NCBI GenBank assembly: GCA_940671915.1
Contig: CALNVZ010003426.1
Span: forward strand, 30,148,343-30,212,342
Direction: 5' to 3'
Source: Paracentrotus lividus
Taxonomy: Eukaryota > Echinodermata > Echinoidea > Camarodonta > Echinidae
Length of the DNA: 64,000 bases
Positions 36,345-49,415 of this stretch are shown here, one piece after another. Every line of letters begins with the position of its first letter. Position 1 is the stretch's first letter. The notes beneath the pieces were generated by a model. That model was not told the origin of the DNA. It was given only the letters and a program-made list of their open reading frames with translations, and ran no database searches. The translations under genes and the position numbers were made by a program.

Positions 36345-38298
36345 GTAAGTACTTAAGGCTTGTTGCTTGACTCGCATCTACAAATTCCCCTACACTCTAG
36401 CTAATACGCACACATCATTCGATTATATGGAGAAGAAACAAAATATACAACTTTTATTGAATAACCTTTTCGCTTCACATGCCACCCAAACACGGATACA
36501 TGATTACAACATTCAATTGTACACTACATTGACCACAGCTGACCCAGTGACACTATAAAAATACAAATCTAAAGAGTTCTTTTGCAAGTAGTTGGAAAAT
36601 CTCGGAATACAGACCTGGAGTTTGCCCTTTTATAATGACAATCTAGGAATGAATGAATAATTTACTACGGATGAATACCATTCCGTCTGATAAGAGATGA
36701 CGAAGGACAAGGATAAAGAAAGAGTAATGCCTACGAGTGAGTGAGGTGTGTAGACCAGTCATTGAATTTTCATATTTATTTTCAAAGTCTTAGATTTCAA
36801 TCTACTTACCCCCGTTTCCCCGTTTACTAAAGGCTCAAATCTAATTCATTCAATTTCAAATAAGATCAAATTCAAATCAATCAGGACAGTGCGTAGATAG
36901 ATGATATAGGATAGAGCCTCTGTGATAGAGAGGTTTATTATTTTTGTGTAGATTGAAATGTTAAGGTATATCATCATTGTTGACCTCATTTCGTAGTGTG
37001 TGTACTACTACATTGACAGATATGAAAACTGTTCATTCATTATTATAATCAACTATAACCAATCATCTGCATTATAATATATATTTACATTACTTATCCA
37101 CTGTATTTATACACACAAACAGAGGTAAAAATAAAATAATTTCAGGTGGGTATTTATTAGACTACATGGTCAGACTTTTGCTTTCTGGGTAGGGATATTG
37201 GATAGTTTGAGAAGTTCAGGTCTCAATATTGAGCTATCCAGGATAATTGGTTTAAAGCGGCTCTCACAAAAGATATATTCAATTACAAAGACGATCGAAT
37301 TCGTATCAATTAATGGTATCTGGTAACAATATGTCATAAAGTATAGATAACTTGGGATATATATAATATCTCGCTATATCAAATTAAAATTTTGACCTTT
37401 CTTATTTCGAACCTGTTATAGTCGGAGGGACTTAGACAGTTATTTTCCACAATTCATGATCTTGTAAAATCCGCAAGACTTTGGTCAGAAATGAATATCA
37501 TCTTTGATAGATATGAAATTAGTATTTATTTCTAAACTCTATGATATGACTTATCAAACATCGTATCATTTCTTAAAATTAAATTTTCTTTATGAGTTTA
37601 AAACGTATATTACTGCGTGCAATCATTTATATGGGTCGCTTTGTATAGAAGTGGTATGTATCAATTGAAGCATACTAAACAGCTAATGTTCGAAGCCGTG
37701 TATAAATTCAACATGGCCATTAGGTTACTATTGTACCCATTATTGTTGATATATATGATCACGTTTTATTCTCACATTACAATAATCTTTAGAATCCGTG
37801 TATGGTTCCATTTATATTCTCAGCAGGCAAAATTGAGTCAGATATACTGATTTATCGGTTTGGTAATGCTTCACGGATATAACTCATGCGTCAATGTCTA
37901 TGACCCAGGAAATCGTGACTTCAGCACCATTTTGGCAATTTAAGCTTGTCGACTTGACAACCATAACATAATTTTCCTCTGGGTATTAAAAACAAACATA
38001 TCTTACTGACAGACAGATCCTCCTCAAGATCCTTTGTAACCATTATTCTGGACGTGTCAGTAATTTTTTTCTTAGAAGAACGGAAGGGGATATTGGTTTG
38101 GTTTGTTCGGTTTGATCAGTGACATGCAGAACCTTTTTTTTTTTCTGAAGGAAGACCCTTACAATAATTTTGAATAATATATATATAGATATCAACATGG
38201 TTATCTAATTCAGGTTATTTTTAAAATATATATTTCAGACTAAATACAGTTCATTATTGCGGGTTGAAATAATCACTAGAGGGTATTATTTGTCTGGC
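36345..38298. other. Unannotated AT-rich stretch
   Basis: No gene, array or transposon end recognised. The 77-codon frame at 37617-37850 has no domain. Confidence 0.5.
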
Positions 38299-38702
38299 AT
38301 CTACTATGGTCAACAAGGAATTCGTGATCACTCTCGCAAAAAAAGTGTTTCAGTAGCTTTCTAGGAAATTCGTGATCACTCTCCGCAAAAAGTGTTCACT
38401 AGCTTACAAGTTCACGAGCTTTTGAGTGCCGCTGCAACTCTTTATCAAGAGAGGAAAATTATCTGAAAACGTAGTATATTAGCTGTTTGGTGCGTTGGAT
38501 TCTCGGGATTCGTATAAATAGACTACGTTTTCAGATAATTTTCGTCACTTGATAAAGAGTTGCAGCGGCACTCGAAAGCTCGTGAACTTGTAAGCTAGTG
38601 AACACTTTTTGGCGAGAGTGATCACGAATTTCCTAGAAAGCTAGTGAACACTTTTTTGGAGGAGATGAGTGATCACGAATTTCCTTGTTGACCATAGTAG
38701 AT
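38299..38702. mobile_element. 404-bp fold-back hairpin
   Basis: Left arm 38299-38475 and right arm 38522-38702 are reverse complements over about 175 bp, with scattered mismatches and small indels around a 46-bp loop. The outer end is ATCTACTATGGTCAACAAGG. Each arm holds two tandem copies of a unit with TTCGTGATCACTCTC, CAAAAAGTGTTCACTAGCTT and TTCTAGG. Whether it is a transposon or a structured transcript source is open; no clear target-site duplication is seen. Confidence 0.85.
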
Positions 38703-40668
38703 TGCGAAGAAAAATGAATTCTCTCTAAGCGATTTATTTATATTCATATGGAATATACAACTTTATGCCTTAATTAATACATGTACATGTATAATTAAGA
38801 CTAGTAGGGATATGTATTAGGAATTGTCGACGTGAAGGTCAATAGTTTTAGGTAGGGGTGGAAAATCGATTTTCGTAATTTGAAGAAATTCATAATGAAA
38901 CTTTATAAATGTAATCAATAGGTATTATTCCTTTAAATATAAACTAAAATGTTTGTTTATTTTGTCTCTCCAATCGATAATTACTACCAAAAGTTTACAG
39001 AAACCAAGTGTCCAAATGCTTCAATATAATATTTATATAATGTTAACAAAGTCAAATGAGTTTAAGATGAATGTCCTTTCAGTACATGACATGGATTGCC
39101 TCGTACATGATTATCTTGTAGCCGTTGGTAGTGATTCTAAATCCAGCCACAGCGAAATGTCAAGTCTTAAACCAAATGTAATGATTTTCAGTTCTTAGCT
39201 GTGGTACAATGAATGCAGAGAAAGCCCTGCTGTCGAAGCATAATTAAAGATGTTAATTTAATGAGGCATATTTTTTAGGGTAGTCGACGTAAGTGCCCTT
39301 ACAAAGAAATGATACCAGAGCTTTACTCGAAACATACCACCAACAACATTATAATGGTAAGGGAATACCTCCAATTTATATTTCAATATAGATTATGATT
39401 GAAGGTAGAAAACTGATGGCAATTTCATATGTCACAATGTTCAATTGATATTTCAAACGCAATACATTTCAAACCCATGAACTAGCAGCCAAAAATATTG
39501 ATAACTCAGGATGAAGTGTATTTGGTTCGTCATTGCCTTTCACGAGTCAGTCTCGTCATGTTAGCATATCATATTTAATGTAATAAGTATAAAACAGTTG
39601 CTTATTCAAAATATTAATGTAATCTTATGTGAATTGCACTGAGGAAAGTACAGATAAATTTGATTTAGAGCGGCTAATCATGCGTACTTTACAGATATTT
39701 TGATTTATTTTCAATTACTCTTTCCTCCAATGTAAATAAATGTACAGGAAGATTTCGTCATAGCCGCAAGGACATTCAATCTATAGTCGCAAAGTAAAGA
39801 TCGGTACCTAAACATTCTCCACCCGGGCAGACCTCTCAGCACGCGATATAAACCACCGAGCTAGTTTTATTTTGTCAATTAAAGACTTACAAAAACACCT
39901 GTTCATTACATCATTGTAAGAACATGATAAAGAACGACTTCAATATTATTTCATTGCCACTATCTTCCTCTTCCTCCTTCTCGGCTAATCTCCTCTGGCT
40001 GTATATTGGTGGTTGTAAACGTCCTTCTTTAATCCTCATCTCTTATTGTCATAATCGTTTTTAATTTTTTCTCCATCTCTCCCCTCCCGCTGAAATCAGT
40101 ATACATGGTATACCAAAGTCTATAACTCTCTTTTTTCCCTCTCTTTTTAAATATCAAGGTAATCGACATTCCGTCTCCCGATACACTTTAACTTTCAGGT
40201 TCTCAGCACATCATACCACCTGTCCTGATTTAAAATCGATGAAACAAATCACAATTTGAGGCAACCACTTTCTCCGCAAAAATCCTATTAATTTCGCTTC
40301 TAATATCGGTTGATGTCGTTAAACCCGCTTTACATTTTAAGTCGTGGTTTTTTTGTTTCTTTGTTTTCCTTTTCCTTTTTGTTTTTTTTTTTTTTTTTTA
40401 ATAAATCTTGCACAAATACTCTTAAAATACTAACTTTTAATATTATTTATGATATTATTCACCGCCCGAAAATGCCCCCGAAATTAAAAAAAAATACAAG
40501 TTAGCCATAGGCCTATTTAATCTTTTTTTTCTAGCAACATAGCTGTTATCCCCCCCCCCCCCCAAAAAAAAAAAAAAAAAAAAAAAAAAATTATACACGA
40601 ATGTTTCGAGAAACTGATATTAAGCCGTTGCAGGATTTGGAAGGAAATATTATGATAGCACATGTATA
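38703..40668. other. Unannotated stretch with homopolymers
   Basis: No gene recognised. Includes a T run at about 40382-40399 and 14 C followed by 27 A at 40550-40590. Confidence 0.5.
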
Positions 40669-40670
40669 TA

Positions 40671-41523
40671 GGGGAGACCGGGTATGGAAGTTACACGGGT
40701 CAGTTGTTACAGTTCTCGGTGGTAAGTTGAAACAAGAGAGTTCGTGCTAACTGGCATCTATATACAGCTTACACATAGCTGTAATGAACTGCCGGTCATG
40801 AGGTTTCTCCGTTGTTTTATTAAAAAGGTAAATCAACAAAACCCATTTTTTATAGTTCCAAGTAAATTTTTGACAAAAAATTAAAATTTTTAATAGTTCT
40901 TTACAACTGAAGGCACATGATGATAGTCTAGTATTGTGCATACAATACATGTATAGCTAAATAATACCCCTGAGCCATGCCCTGTCATTCTGCCTTATGG
41001 CTTTGCTACAGTTGATTTTATGTGAAAAATCCCCCATGGGGTAGGTTGTTACAACAACCTACCCATGTGATGTAAACAACCTACCCCAATTACATTACAC
41101 ATGTAAAGTAATTTTGTTTCAATTTCAGGTGTCAAATATTTTGATATTTATATAATTACTTTAGTCTATTCTAGAGCTCTACTTGATCTACGTAACGATA
41201 CCAAGAAACTGGAAAGTTGAAACAAAAGTATGGTATAAAAAGATTTACACATTGTAAAAAATTAACGCCTATGTTACATTAGTAACAATTTACCCGTATG
41301 GTGTAACAACTTACCCCGTATATCGGGGTAGGTTGTTACAAAAAAATGTCTTCATTAATTAAGCTGTAGTTAATTAGTGTTTACATGTTTTCAAGTTATG
41401 TGCCTCAGCTTTTAGCCAACATAATAGGCTAACTACAGACCGAAAACGGAGTGTGTGAGTACTTTCATTAGAATTATCTGGCCCAAAATGTGAAATTTTG
41501 TAACGTCCATACCCGGTCTCCCC
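40671..41523. mobile_element. TA-flanked MITE with GGGGAGACCGGGTATGG ends
   Basis: The left end GGGGAGACCGGGTATGGAAG and the inverted right end GGGGAGACCGGGTATGGACG match over about 25 bp, continuing to GTTACA. TA flanks both sides (40669-40670 and 41524-41525), as expected for Tc1/mariner-type insertion. The interior repeats GGTAGGTTGTTACA words in both orientations (about 41040-41095 and 41285-41340), including a perfect palindrome at about 41040-41065. No transposase is present; 853 bp. Confidence 0.85.
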
Positions 41524-41525
41524 TA

Positions 41526-42379
41526 ACATTATAGCATGGTGTAAATTCTTCCCATACTTCGAACGCAAGTATTATTAAAAACTGTTACAAATTTGTGAAA
41601 ATGTAACACACGCTAATCTTTTATCGCGGTGTCGGCATATCTGAAGGCTAATGGAAAGGCGAGACTGTGATACGAGTAAATCGATATATTACTTGTTTAA
41701 AAAGAAAGCACTTCCATCAAGAGCTCAAATGTAGTTTAGTTACAGTCTTCATTGTCATGTGCATTTTTTCAATGAAATTCTTTATGTACATGCAGTTATT
41801 TTGGCGTCCTATGACGTCGTCGAAAGCGAAATGAAGCTCTAAGATTGTGGTAAATGGAATCAAATAGTGTATATATAAAAAATGTTTCAGAATTCGGTAA
41901 TGACCTAAAGTATCAGTTACTTTTAAAATGCACTATATTCCCCATTCACTAAATAAAATTTAAAAAAGCCCGTAAAGTCAAATATTTAAATTTCATTCTT
42001 TTTCTTGTAATTGTGTGCTTAATTTAGAATAAAAAGGTATATCAAATATTTACAGATATGAGGCTGATTGGCAAATTTTGTATTGAATGGAAATGTATTA
42101 GCCTTTTCTTGCATCATATTATCTATTTTGCAATTCTTTCAAAAAAATAAAAAATAAATAAATAAAGCAATATTAAATATTGATGATCATTTTATACCCC
42201 AGTTTTTTTAGAAGCTCTATTGCCTATATATGGAAATTCGCCTGATTTCAACAACATATTGGCCCGTATTCTAACCGCGGACTGGGGTTGTGCTATCGTT
42301 TTTTACGAATTTTGGGACGAGAATGTAACGTTGGCTTGAATTCAAACCACGCATTCTCAATGAAAAGTCAGTGAAACGT
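41526..42379. other. Unannotated stretch
   Basis: AT-rich, no gene recognised. Confidence 0.5.
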
Positions 42380-42838
42380 ACACTGTAAAAAAAAAATGAG
42401 TAAAATCTTACCCAATACTGAGCAAAAAGGTAACTCGCGTGAAATTGAGTAAAAATATTACTCATGCAGTAGAGCCAAATGTTACGCAGAAAAGAGTAAC
42501 TTTTAGTCATCTATGTATCATTCCTAGCTTCGAAAGGAGTAAACAAATTAATTTACTCATTTTCTTGCGAGTTACCTTTTATACTAGCTCTGTTAAGCGT
42601 AACAAAATTTACTCCGTTGGGAGTAAGCATTAGTTTACTCTTTTCTTGCGAGTTATCTTTACTCTGTTAAGAGTAAACAAATTTACTCCGTTGGGACTAA
42701 AGCATAATTATGTTTACCATTTTCTTGCGCGTTTCTTTTACTAGCTCTGTTAAGCGTAAAAAAATTTACTTCGTTGTGAGTAAAGCATTAGTTTACTCAT
42801 TTTCTTGCGAGTTACGCTTTTTTTTTTTTTACAGTGTA
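42380..42838. mobile_element. MITE with TACACTGTAAAAAA ends
   Basis: Left TACACTGTAAAAAAAAAA and right TTTTTTTTTTACAGTGTA are perfect inverted ends. CACTGTAAAA termini are common among animal MITEs. The interior is about four copies of a ~80-bp unit with TTGCGAGTTAC, CTCTGTTAAGCGTAA, ATTTACTCCGTTGGGAGTAA and AGTTTACTC, near 42565, 42645, 42725 and 42805. GAGTAA/TTACTC words occur throughout. Confidence 0.8.
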
Positions 42839-42910
42839 ACTCTATAAGTACAATTTAAGTCTAAGTTTTGTTATAATGTGTGAACAGATATTTTATTTAA
42901 TTCGGTATAG

Positions 42911-42952
42911 AAGACACTGGACTACCATCAGTTGGAAACCCCAATATGAAAT
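42911..42952 (+). CDS. Candidate 42-bp exon (weak)
   Basis: An AG at 42909-42910 and the donor AT followed by GTAAGTAT at 42953 bracket 42 bp with one open frame (contains WTTISWKPQYE). The upstream polypyrimidine tract is poor. No homologue is recognised. Listed only because the donor is a full consensus. Confidence 0.12.
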
Positions 42953-43227
42953 GTAAGTATATCCAGAGTGTCGGCGCCAAGGTTTGCCGTCCTCATGGAG
43001 CCCTCAAATAATTTCATAAATATATTTCTTTTCCAGATCTTTCAAGAGTTCTTCCGATATAGCTCGAAAGGAGGAATATACACGTATTTCAAAGTTTTAA
43101 ATGATTAAATATCGATTGGTGTGAAAGTTAAAGGAAAGGCAAAGGTGGCATGGCAACTGTAGAAAGTCGTTCATGACAACTGACCAGACTTATTATAATG
43201 TTTTAAGTTAGATTAAACAAATATTTT

Positions 43228-43230
<3 letters not shown>

Positions 43231-43308
<78 letters not shown>
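43231..43308. repeat. 78-base poly(T) run
   Basis: 78 consecutive T. The minus strand reads as an A tail, and AATAAA-type hexamers lie within about 100 bp upstream on that strand, so a recent minus-strand retrocopy is possible. No body of such an element is recognised. Confidence 0.95.
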
Positions 43309-43979
43309 CAGGGAGGTTGGATTGGGCGGTTTAAAAAAAAACCGCTATGAATATGAATTTGTGTTGATTATTCTTCTTTATTTAATGTATTGGATTTTAT
43401 TGTTAAATGTTTCGAAGAATCGAAGGAGAATGTAATCTACAATGCACAACGTATTAATAACATGTGGAGCTTATTTCATGTTAACTACTTTGTGCATGCA
43501 TCAATCTCATCAACTATGTAGACAATGGCCTTGGATGGCCTATCGCAATACTGTTTCATCATATTTTAGAATGTTCTCCGGCGATTCCCCCCCCCCCACA
43601 ATCTAGAGTTGGTTTAAAGTGCCGCGCAGTGCACTCTTTACCATGACCGAACGTTACCCATTGCAATGAATGATTCTTCATACCCCTATTTTCCATTATA
43701 GCTAACGTCCAGCGATGGTAATTATTCACTTTGGCATGCTAAGAACTTCAACACATGTCTGTAATCACTCACTTCAAACCGATGCGAATTAGGCCATGCA
43801 TAATATTGGGGGAAGTCAATGGTACGAATGTTAGCAAACTCATGAGTCTTTGTTGTTGCTTTACATTTTTAAAACACATAGGTCTCCAATTGCCTTAACA
43901 TCGCCGATTGAAATCATTTATTTTAAATATGTGAAGCATTTTTTAATTTTGGAAATTTTGCATTGAGAAAACTTTAAGA

Positions 43980-44182
43980 TATAATAATCATCATCATAAT
44001 AATGATCATAATACTATTTATAAAAATACAAAATTTTAATACTTAATAATGATAAGAAAAATAGTAATCAAATTATAGACTAAATCATAATCAAAATCAT
44101 AATAATGATAATAATGATAATAATAATAATAATGACAATAATAATAATGATAATAATAAATACCATACAAATAATAATGATA
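43980..44182. repeat. AAT/GAT-rich microsatellite region
   Basis: ATAATAATGATAAT-type repeats with interruptions, densest at 44100-44160. Confidence 0.85.
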
Positions 44183-44885
44183 ATATTGAAAATGGGCATA
44201 TCATTCTAATATATTTTTTCTTCTTTTCTTTTCAAATCTAAACCTACTATCAAGCTAACAATTCAAACGGCTCTCCTTTCACTAATTCTTTGCAGTCGTC
44301 CAATCCTCTCTAGCAAGGTTAGTAGTTCACATCTTTATTTATAAAAGACGCCTAGTCTAGGTTTAATAACCTATTGAATTGCGCAATAATTTCGCTATTG
44401 AAGACGGATAATGAACATACAATGTCGCCATATTCTGTATTCTTTTTAGGAACGGAAATGGCTTCTGTAAAACGAAGGCCTCGAATTGACATCAATTGAT
44501 TAATTTAAACGGGCGTCGCTATTATGTCGGGCTGTAATGTAGACGTTGAACTTTAGACGAATTTTTTGAGGAGCGCTAATCGTCCTCTATCATAACCCAA
44601 AGCTGCATTGGCCTAATTGAGCAAGCGGCTAACGATGGCTAAGCCCAATATCTGTTGGTTTCATATTGCATGGGATTTTTTTCAAGGTCTTGATGGATTG
44701 ACGTTGTTTTGAGAAGACGGATTTAGAAGTGTGGGTTTGGTGTGAAAACAAGGAGGGTGATTTCCTTGAAGGCCGGATCGAATGAATGGTTTCTGGTCAA
44801 TATACGTTGAAATACAGGTGTGATTGACCATCAGAAACCTCTAGAATAACATAAAAACCGGACATGTAGCCAATGGTAGGCCCAA
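44183..44885. other. Unannotated, relatively complex sequence
   Basis: At about 44395-44670 base composition is more balanced than around it, with a TTGATTAATT homeodomain-type site near 44497 and few simple repeats. It could be a conserved non-coding element; nothing in the sequence alone proves this. Confidence 0.25.
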
Positions 44886-44930
44886 TTGTCTTGGTTAGAG
44901 CGCATGCCTCACAACGTTGAATCCTGGTCA
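44886..44930 (+). mobile_element. tRNA-SINE-like head relic
   Basis: GGTTAGAGCGCATGCCTCAC resembles the A box and anticodon arm of a tRNA-derived SINE, and GTTGAATCCTGGTC resembles the B box (GGTTCGAATCCCGG). They are only about 5 bp apart where a full tRNA would have a longer link, so the middle is deleted. Confidence 0.35.
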
Positions 44931-45008
44931 GATATACCAAAGACATAACAAATGGGACTCTCTTTCTTTTTGCCAGACCCTTGGCATTTTAGAAAGAGAC
45001 GGAGTATC

Positions 45009-45260
45009 ATAATATGAAGAGCTTGTTTCCAAAAGGGACTAAATCCACTTTTGATGAAAATTGAGTTATTGATATCAGGACATTGTTCAGGTACGTACCC
45101 ATCTGTGAGCAAAATAACTTACCTAAATTTTGATTGCAACTTCCAGAAATTGCAACTTTTAATTTCAATTTTACATAGACGCCTGTACAAAATCCGGCAA
45201 AGAAAAGCCAAGTTACAAAAGTGGATTTAGTCCCTTTTGGAAACAAACTCTTCATATTAT
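45009..45260. mobile_element. 252-bp MITE, member 1
   Basis: Terminal inverted repeats of about 50 bp begin ATAATATGAAGAGCTTGTTT and continue AAAAGGGACTAAATCCACTT on both sides with one or two mismatches. The interior has TTGAGTTATTGATATCAGGA, CATTGTTCAGGTACG and TTGCAACT, shared with 53788-54033. No coding capacity. Confidence 0.85.
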
Positions 45261-46591
45261 ATTATACAAGGCCCCGCTTTGATAGCAGTTGTCAAAACTA
45301 GAGTGGCAACCCTTGGAAAATAAAACGTATTGCGAACCTTTCTCCTTTGAATAAACACAATTGTTTTTAAATACAATATTTCATTATATAATTTCTTATT
45401 ATTTGCAGTGCGCGCTATTTGCCAAAATTAGTGTTTCCCATAAAACATTGCCTTTTCATTAAATCATTTTCCCCTCTCTTTATAAATTTACCCTTTATTT
45501 TGTGTTATGTACAGCATTTCATAATTATTGCTGTATGACCTTTTTCGTCTGGCTGGAAGGCCAACTCTCCTAGCGTGTATAAGAAAAGGAAAATATACAT
45601 CAAGAAGACGGTAAAATGAGAGCGAAAATAAATTTGTCAATCACATGAGCCTTATCTTTGACTTGTCAATGAAAAAGTCATCCGTTACAATGCCATATCA
45701 TAGCTTCAGGCGAATACAGTACCCTAGAGAAAGGTAGTAGTTCTGCTTTCGATGTGCGGATGACAATCTTTTTAAAACCATGTTATATATTATGAAAACG
45801 TTTTGGTCTACTTGAAACTAAAGGCCAAGGCAGAGGATTAGGACGAATATGCATAAACGCTACCATTGGGAATTGTTGCGATGCAAATCATAAACGCAAT
45901 TTCATTATCAAAGGAGAAAAATGGAAAACAAAGAATAAATACAGACATTAATGAGAAAAGTCAAGTACAGATGTGCTTGTTTTGTTTTCGTCTGTTATTT
46001 TTTAAATTCTCATGACGTTGTTAGCTATCTATCACACTAATGACACAATTATGGAATACACTACTGCTAATAATAAGTAATTGGTATTTGTTGCTGGATG
46101 TGAATAGTATGAATACAAATACGAAAGTGCATATCAAGGTTGAATGATTTCAATTAAATATCAAATCACTTGATGCATATCTCTTTTATTACCCAGCTTT
46201 ATCTACTCAATCTACTTAATTAATCAAACAAATGGGCAATGCATTTCTAATACCCCTTTGAATTGCTTTTCTAAAAACCAGCAAAACAGAACAAAATACC
46301 ATACTTTGAAAATATCAATTTGTTAAGTAAATGCGACAGTATAGTTCTGTCTGAATACAAAAAGCCGACAATCTATAAACCCAATATACTGGTATTAGAT
46401 ATCTGATATCTGATACTATACAATTTCTGGGAGTAGTTAACACAACGCAAATTATTTCCTTTTCAGAAAGTTAACATCAGTTATATTTTGTTCTCCCATA
46501 TGCTTGATATAATTGCTTTTGTATGAAATAAGAGAGATTTGAACACTTGACTAATGATGCAGAAATCATATAACCACACACGCACACAAAC

Positions 46592-46634
<43 letters not shown>

Positions 46635-48188
46635 CACAAACACATATGCTCATGCAGATGACAGTTTTGACTTTTTCCCTTAAACGATAATAATAATGGG
46701 AAAGAAATTTAACTTTGATCTCCATTTTGCTGCAAGTATTGTATATTATATTACCACAAAAGAATTTATTTCTTCCCCATTCCATTACTGGATATTTTGT
46801 GTTCGTAAGTTATGAGAACACATTCAAACACATACACATAAAACACTCTATTAATTCATATAACATTTGAATTCACAGAACGTTCTTGGCCTTTTTTGTC
46901 TTTTTATTTTCAAAGTTTGAAGAGGCAATATAATCACTTTGATCAAATTCTTTCTCAAACACGATTGCAAATGTATTTCCATTTCTAACAAGTCTCATGA
47001 TAATTTATTTTCAACGCTTCTCTATAAATTGAAACTGAAACATGCATATTTTTCAGATAAAAATATCATGCTATGGATCTTCCATTATTATTAAATTGAT
47101 CAACCCCAAACAAACTACAAAATTTCAGTGGCTTACCACAATCATGCCATGCCCCGTGAGGGGGAACATTTGAGCTTTCAGCGGTCTGCATATTGCAGCA
47201 AAGTTAAAATCCTCTATTTTTAGGGTCCCTAGATAGACAGCTCTAGACTAATTATCTAAATGAGCCTAAACATCCACGCAGCTTTGGGGAAGGCCAGAAC
47301 AATCACTCGAAATGTGATCGATGTGCCGCATGAGCAGTTTGAACTCCCCGTTTTGAAATGAATAATAGTCTGCCTCCCGCATGGCTACGAACTACTAGTT
47401 GTTTTTTTGTTTTTGTTGTTTTTTGTTGTTTTTTAAATAATTAACACCATTCTATTTCTATTCCAATTATCCATCTATTACATAAATTTGTTAGCTAAAT
47501 TTTTATGAAGTCAATGATGAATTAGAGTTGTTAAATTGTAATTTCCACATTTCAATTACCTGCTTATCCTAATTCCTGATTAATCATGGTAATGAATTAT
47601 ATCTAAAATGTAAAATATTTAGGTTCGTTTTGAATAGTAAGCCGAATAAGATAAGCAGAAATTTGCTGACATAATATTTAAAAAGGGGGTCTTAAAATGG
47701 CAGACTTGAACTATTGTCATAATGAATTATAATATTAGACTCAAGAAATCCCCAATCCGTATCAAGGAGTGTTTCTTGCCTTAATTATTAATAAGTAAGT
47801 CATACAGGAGGATGTAAATAGTTAAATATATATATATAACAAAAAACATTTGACTAAGTTTAGCAATATTCAAGATGAGGATGAGTACTTTTTTTTTGTA
47901 AAGCTAGGTACGACCACGGCATCACACGTGCTAACGATGTAATTGCAAAATTTAGTTAAATCAATGTGAAAAAAGTTAGAATCCAGCTGAACTATGTTGC
48001 TAACAATTCGATACGTTGATTCATAAGATAAAGACACGAAATGAATACATAAAAGAACTTGTAAAGAAATTTATTACATCGCTTTTTTTACCCCAAAATT
48101 ATATTTATTTCTCAAGTTCTTTAAAATAAGCATTCTTAATTACGAATAGGACAGAGACAAGTAAAGGAAGTCTTAGATGCCAAGATAA
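45261..48188. other. Unannotated stretch with a (CA)n tract
   Basis: No gene recognised. (CA)n occupies about 46577-46632. Around 47140-47400 the sequence is less AT-rich and could be conserved non-coding DNA; this is unproven. Confidence 0.4.
46577..46632. repeat. (CA)n microsatellite
   Basis: CA repeats with a few interruptions at the left end. Confidence 0.95.
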
Positions 48189-49415
48189 GTACACTCACTA
48201 CTCATTGGTATTGCAACATAGCTAAAATGCTATATTTTTTAAGTTTACAAGTCTTTAATATTGTCATATTTCATTCATGGCCTGAGATTTGTCGAATATT
48301 TTTGTATATTCTGAAAGAGGAAACTTGACCCTTTTAATTTATGAGAGCGGTAAATACCCAGACAGGGGCATTTCTGAAACGTGGGGGCGACAAAAGGACA
48401 AAGGCCCAAAAAATGAAATTGGGGGAGGTCGGGATTATCACTGAATAAAATCATGAAAAATTATTCATATTTTTCGTTTATACCTGTTGTAAATTAGAAA
48501 TAGTCATAAGGAACCATCACAAAGGCAAATGAAAGAACCACCACGCACAAAAGAAAAAAAATTCTTTAACGTCGTTGCTAACGAGGATACATGCAAAAAT
48601 TAGAGGTCGTGAATATCCAACAAAATGTAATAGAAATGTGAAAATTTTGCTTGCTTTTGAAAACTACATTATATTTACTACAAAAACTAAGACGTAATTT
48701 TGGAATTCGGTGGAATGAACTTGCATTAAATAGTCATTGGAATACGGGACTAAATTTTTTTATTGCCAACGGCAGAAATAAAAATGTATCTTCTCCGGAT
48801 GTTGTTCCTTATGTGTGCCATTGAAATGCTATCTCTTTGGCCATTATCAAATTGCCACAATGATAATGGAAACATGTAAATAGTTTGCGGAGAAATATGA
48901 CTCCTTATTTTATTCACCGATAATCCCAACCTCTTAAAATTTCATTTTTCGGGGCCTTTGTTCTATTGTTGCCCCTTTGTCCGGGTTTGGTCATCTACTG
49001 CTCTGCCCCAATTTGGCAAAAGGAAGGAAGTGACATACTAATCAAATTTGAGTTTTTAATGTTTAAATATTTCATGTGGTGCCATCTTTTTGCTGGCCAA
49101 ATTTCATGTCTCAAAGTTTATTCTTCTTTAAAATATTTAAGGTAAGACATTAGGCGATAACATTGACATCAGTGTAAATGACAGACACATTTTGCTCTTC
49201 TAACGGAAATGTCACTTTTGTCACTTGCTTCCTTTTGCCAAATTAGGGCAGTCAGCTCTCAGGAATAAAAAGAAACAAGTCTCCTCTTTCAGAATATACA
49301 AGAATATTCGGCAAATCTCTGACTATGAATGAAATATGACAACACACAAAAGACTTGTAAACTTGAAAATATAGCATTTTAGCTTTGTTGCAATACCAGT
49401 GAGTACCGAGTGTAC
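48189..49415. mobile_element. 1.2-kb fold-back element
   Basis: The left arm (48189 to about 48455) and right arm (about 48905 to 49415) are reverse complements. Matching blocks include GTACACTC..TACTCA.TGGTATTG, AAAATGCTATATTTT, AAGTTTACAAGTCTTT, TGTCATATTTCATTCAT, TATTCTGAAAGAGGAAACTTG, GACAAAGGCCC and AATGAAATT, in mirrored order. The right arm is longer because another element (49003-49251) interrupts it. No coding sequence is visible in the 450-bp centre. Confidence 0.8.
49003..49251. mobile_element. 249-bp MITE nested in the fold-back arm
   Basis: Ends CTGCCCCAATTTGGCAAAAG and, inverted, CTGCCCTAATTTGGCAAAAG match over about 34 bp (30 or more identical). Removing it restores the arm alignment of the surrounding fold-back element, so it inserted later. 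Confidence 0.8.

Noticed and set aside
44886..44930. A functional tRNA gene
   Set aside because: Only A-box-like and B-box-like parts remain with the middle missing; no acceptor stem can be formed.
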